This document shows positions 6,137-7,121 of a DNA stretch of 7,121 bases, one piece after another. Source of the stretch: JAGLRQ01 sp965369805 (GTDB lineage: Bacteria; Auribacterota; UBA6266); assembly GCA_965369805.1 (NCBI GenBank), contig CBDURG010000095.1, positions 1-7,121 of the forward strand, given 5' to 3'. Position numbers and translations under genes: made by a program. The notes below the pieces were generated by a model. That model had not been told where the DNA came from. It saw only the letters and a list, made by a program, of their open reading frames with translations, and searched no databases. Position 1 is the stretch's first letter. Each line of letters opens with the position of its first letter.

Positions 6137-6804
6137 TCCATTTTCCTTAAAGCTGAAATAACCCTCAGAACTAACTATTACGTGGTCAACAACTGCTATA
6201 TTAATAACAGCAAGGGCATCCCCGATACCATTTTTGTCATCCGTCTGTCATCATTTGATGGAACAAGTTTGCCGCTTGGATGATTGTGAGAGATTATAAC
6301 ACTTACGGCATTTCTTTTGAGAGCATTTTCAACTATCTTTCGCGGGTAAACCGCGGCTTTATTGACAACCCCCCTACTCATAATTTCCGACTCAATAAAT
6401 CTATTAGAAGCATCGAGATAAATAACCTTAAATACTTCATCTCTTAAACCCTGCATAGAGACTTTCAGGTAATCATGGACTGCTCCCGGCGATAAAAATA
6501 CACTTTTCCCTTCAACTTTCCTCTTTAAATATAAAGATGACACCTCTCTGACAAGCTTCATAAGAGACGCCGCGTTTCCCCCTATTCCTTTGACCTTCCT
6601 TAATTCATCAAAAGGCGCGTCTATAACACCACTAAGTGTTTTAAATTTTTTCAGAAGTTCTTTTGAAATCGGCTTCGTATCTTTTCTTGAAACAGCAAAG
6701 AAGAGGAGAAATTCAAGAACTTCGTAATCATGCCAACCGGCTATCCCATTTTTTAGATATTTTTTCCTTACTCTTTTCCTGTGATCAAGATAACCCGGCT
6801 TCAC
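6128..6804 (-). pseudogene. radC: RadC / UPF0758 family JAB-domain protein, frameshifted near the C-terminus
   Basis: RadC-like protein: an N-terminal helical region, a helix-hairpin-helix (about 66-80, V71-K-G-I-G-G76), then a JAB/MPN metalloprotease-like domain with E123 and the metal motif H173-N-H175-P-S-G...D186. I start at GTG 6804, which has GAGG eight bases upstream and gives the usual 'KPGYLDHRKR' opening. A TTG at 6864 lacks a ribosome site and overlaps the previous gene. As written, the frame leaves homology after about residue 191 and stops at 6196 (202 residues). The minus-one frame continues with GIGDALAVINIAVVDH, VIVSSEGYFSF and a stop at 6128, the normal RadC ending. With the frame restored the protein would be about 225 residues, exactly family length. 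Candidate slips are an A5 run (6231-6235) and a G4 run (6220-6223). Catalytic residues precede the break. It is either a recent mutation or a sequencing/assembly error. The family's role remains poorly defined. Confidence 0.85.
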
Positions 6805-6841
6805 AATAATATCCTCAAAATCAGGAGCAAAAACACATATT

Positions 6842-7121
6842 TTAAGTTCCGAACACGATTTCAATGCTGCTCGTGGTATATTCAGGCTTAAATCTTAAAA
6901 CACAGCGCTCACCTCTTACTGTAGGAATAACTTTTTTCCCATTTAGCTTTAAATATTTAAGTTTTTTTATAATAAAGCTTATTTCCTCATCAGCGGACGG
7001 TGTTACTCCTAATTTCAATGCCATCTTGCCCCTGGTTTTAATTACATCCAAAATCTGGCTGGTGGTATAGATAATCTCAATTTCATCCGCCAACTTAAAA
7101 TTCAAAGGAAGAATTCTGCAT
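6842..7121 (-). CDS. Unrecognised protein, 5'-partial at the window edge
   Basis: An open frame enters from the right edge and ends with TAA at 6842-6844. At least 92 residues are visible. I do not recognise the family. The middle is lysine-rich with a likely helix (about S-A-D-E-E-I-S-F-I-I-K-K-L-K-Y-L), and the end is strand-like (C-V-L-R-F-K-P, S-I-E-I-V-F). There is no signal peptide or membrane segment in the visible part. A TTG at 7103-7105 could start an 87-residue version, but no Shine-Dalgarno precedes it and the frame stays open to base 7120, so a start beyond the window is more likely. It ends 37 bases before the radC GTG with no terminator between, suggesting co-transcription. Composition is like its neighbours. 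Its coding status rests on the long frame, its placement and the sensible amino-acid mix. Confidence 0.6.
   Translation of the reverse strand, partial: CRILPLNFKLADEIEIIYTTSQILDVIKTRGKMALKLGVTPSADEEISFIIKKLKYLKLNGKKVIPTVRGERCVLRFKPEYTTSSIEIVFGT

Noticed and set aside
6805..6864. N-terminal extension of radC from a TTG at 6862-6864.
   Set aside because: The 20 extra residues do not resemble RadC, no ribosome site precedes the TTG, and it would overlap the previous gene by 23 bases; the GTG at 6804 has GAGG at good spacing and begins exactly where the family begins.

Overview
The window reads as ordinary bacterial chromosome of modest G+C (about 40% by eye), with dense genes, Shine-Dalgarno sites of the AGGAGG type, and ATG, GTG and TTG starts. 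A PilZ protein, a PTS-type EIIA domain fused to an antiporter, RadC and a mannosyl/glucosylglycerate-type glycosyltransferase together suggest a didermic, probably uncultivated lineage. The Omnitrophota and neighbouring phyla come to mind from general protein style, but nothing here proves it. I see no phage, IS element, CRISPR array, tRNA or rRNA, and no gap over 300 bases without a gene.

Left part (1-1660): a Gfo/Idh/MocA sugar-type oxidoreductase on the minus strand diverges from a small stand-alone PilZ protein on the plus strand, with a shared promoter region of about 170 bp. A strong GC hairpin with a T-run closes PilZ and also lies just beyond the convergent antiporter gene.

Middle part (1658-4776): a CPA-type cation/proton antiporter with a C-terminal EIIA (PtsN-like) domain diverges from a retaining glycosyltransferase resembling mannosylglycerate synthase (GT78) and glucosyl-3-phosphoglycerate synthase (GT81). 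Ion export next to synthesis of a charged compatible solute suggests a salt or osmotic stress pair. That functional link is inferred from gene position.

Right part (4773-7121), all minus strand: a partial unrecognised gene enters from the right edge, followed by radC, then a tight cupin - RNase H-like exonuclease - nitroreductase operon. As written, radC carries a one-base frameshift about 35 codons before its natural end. The last strand-forming segment of the family is fully readable in the next frame. The operon's best promoter lies across the end of that broken radC.

No clearly new multi-gene system is visible. The items most worth a second look are the radC frameshift, the antiporter-EIIA / glycosyltransferase divergent pair, and the translationally coupled three-gene operon of unlinked enzyme families.
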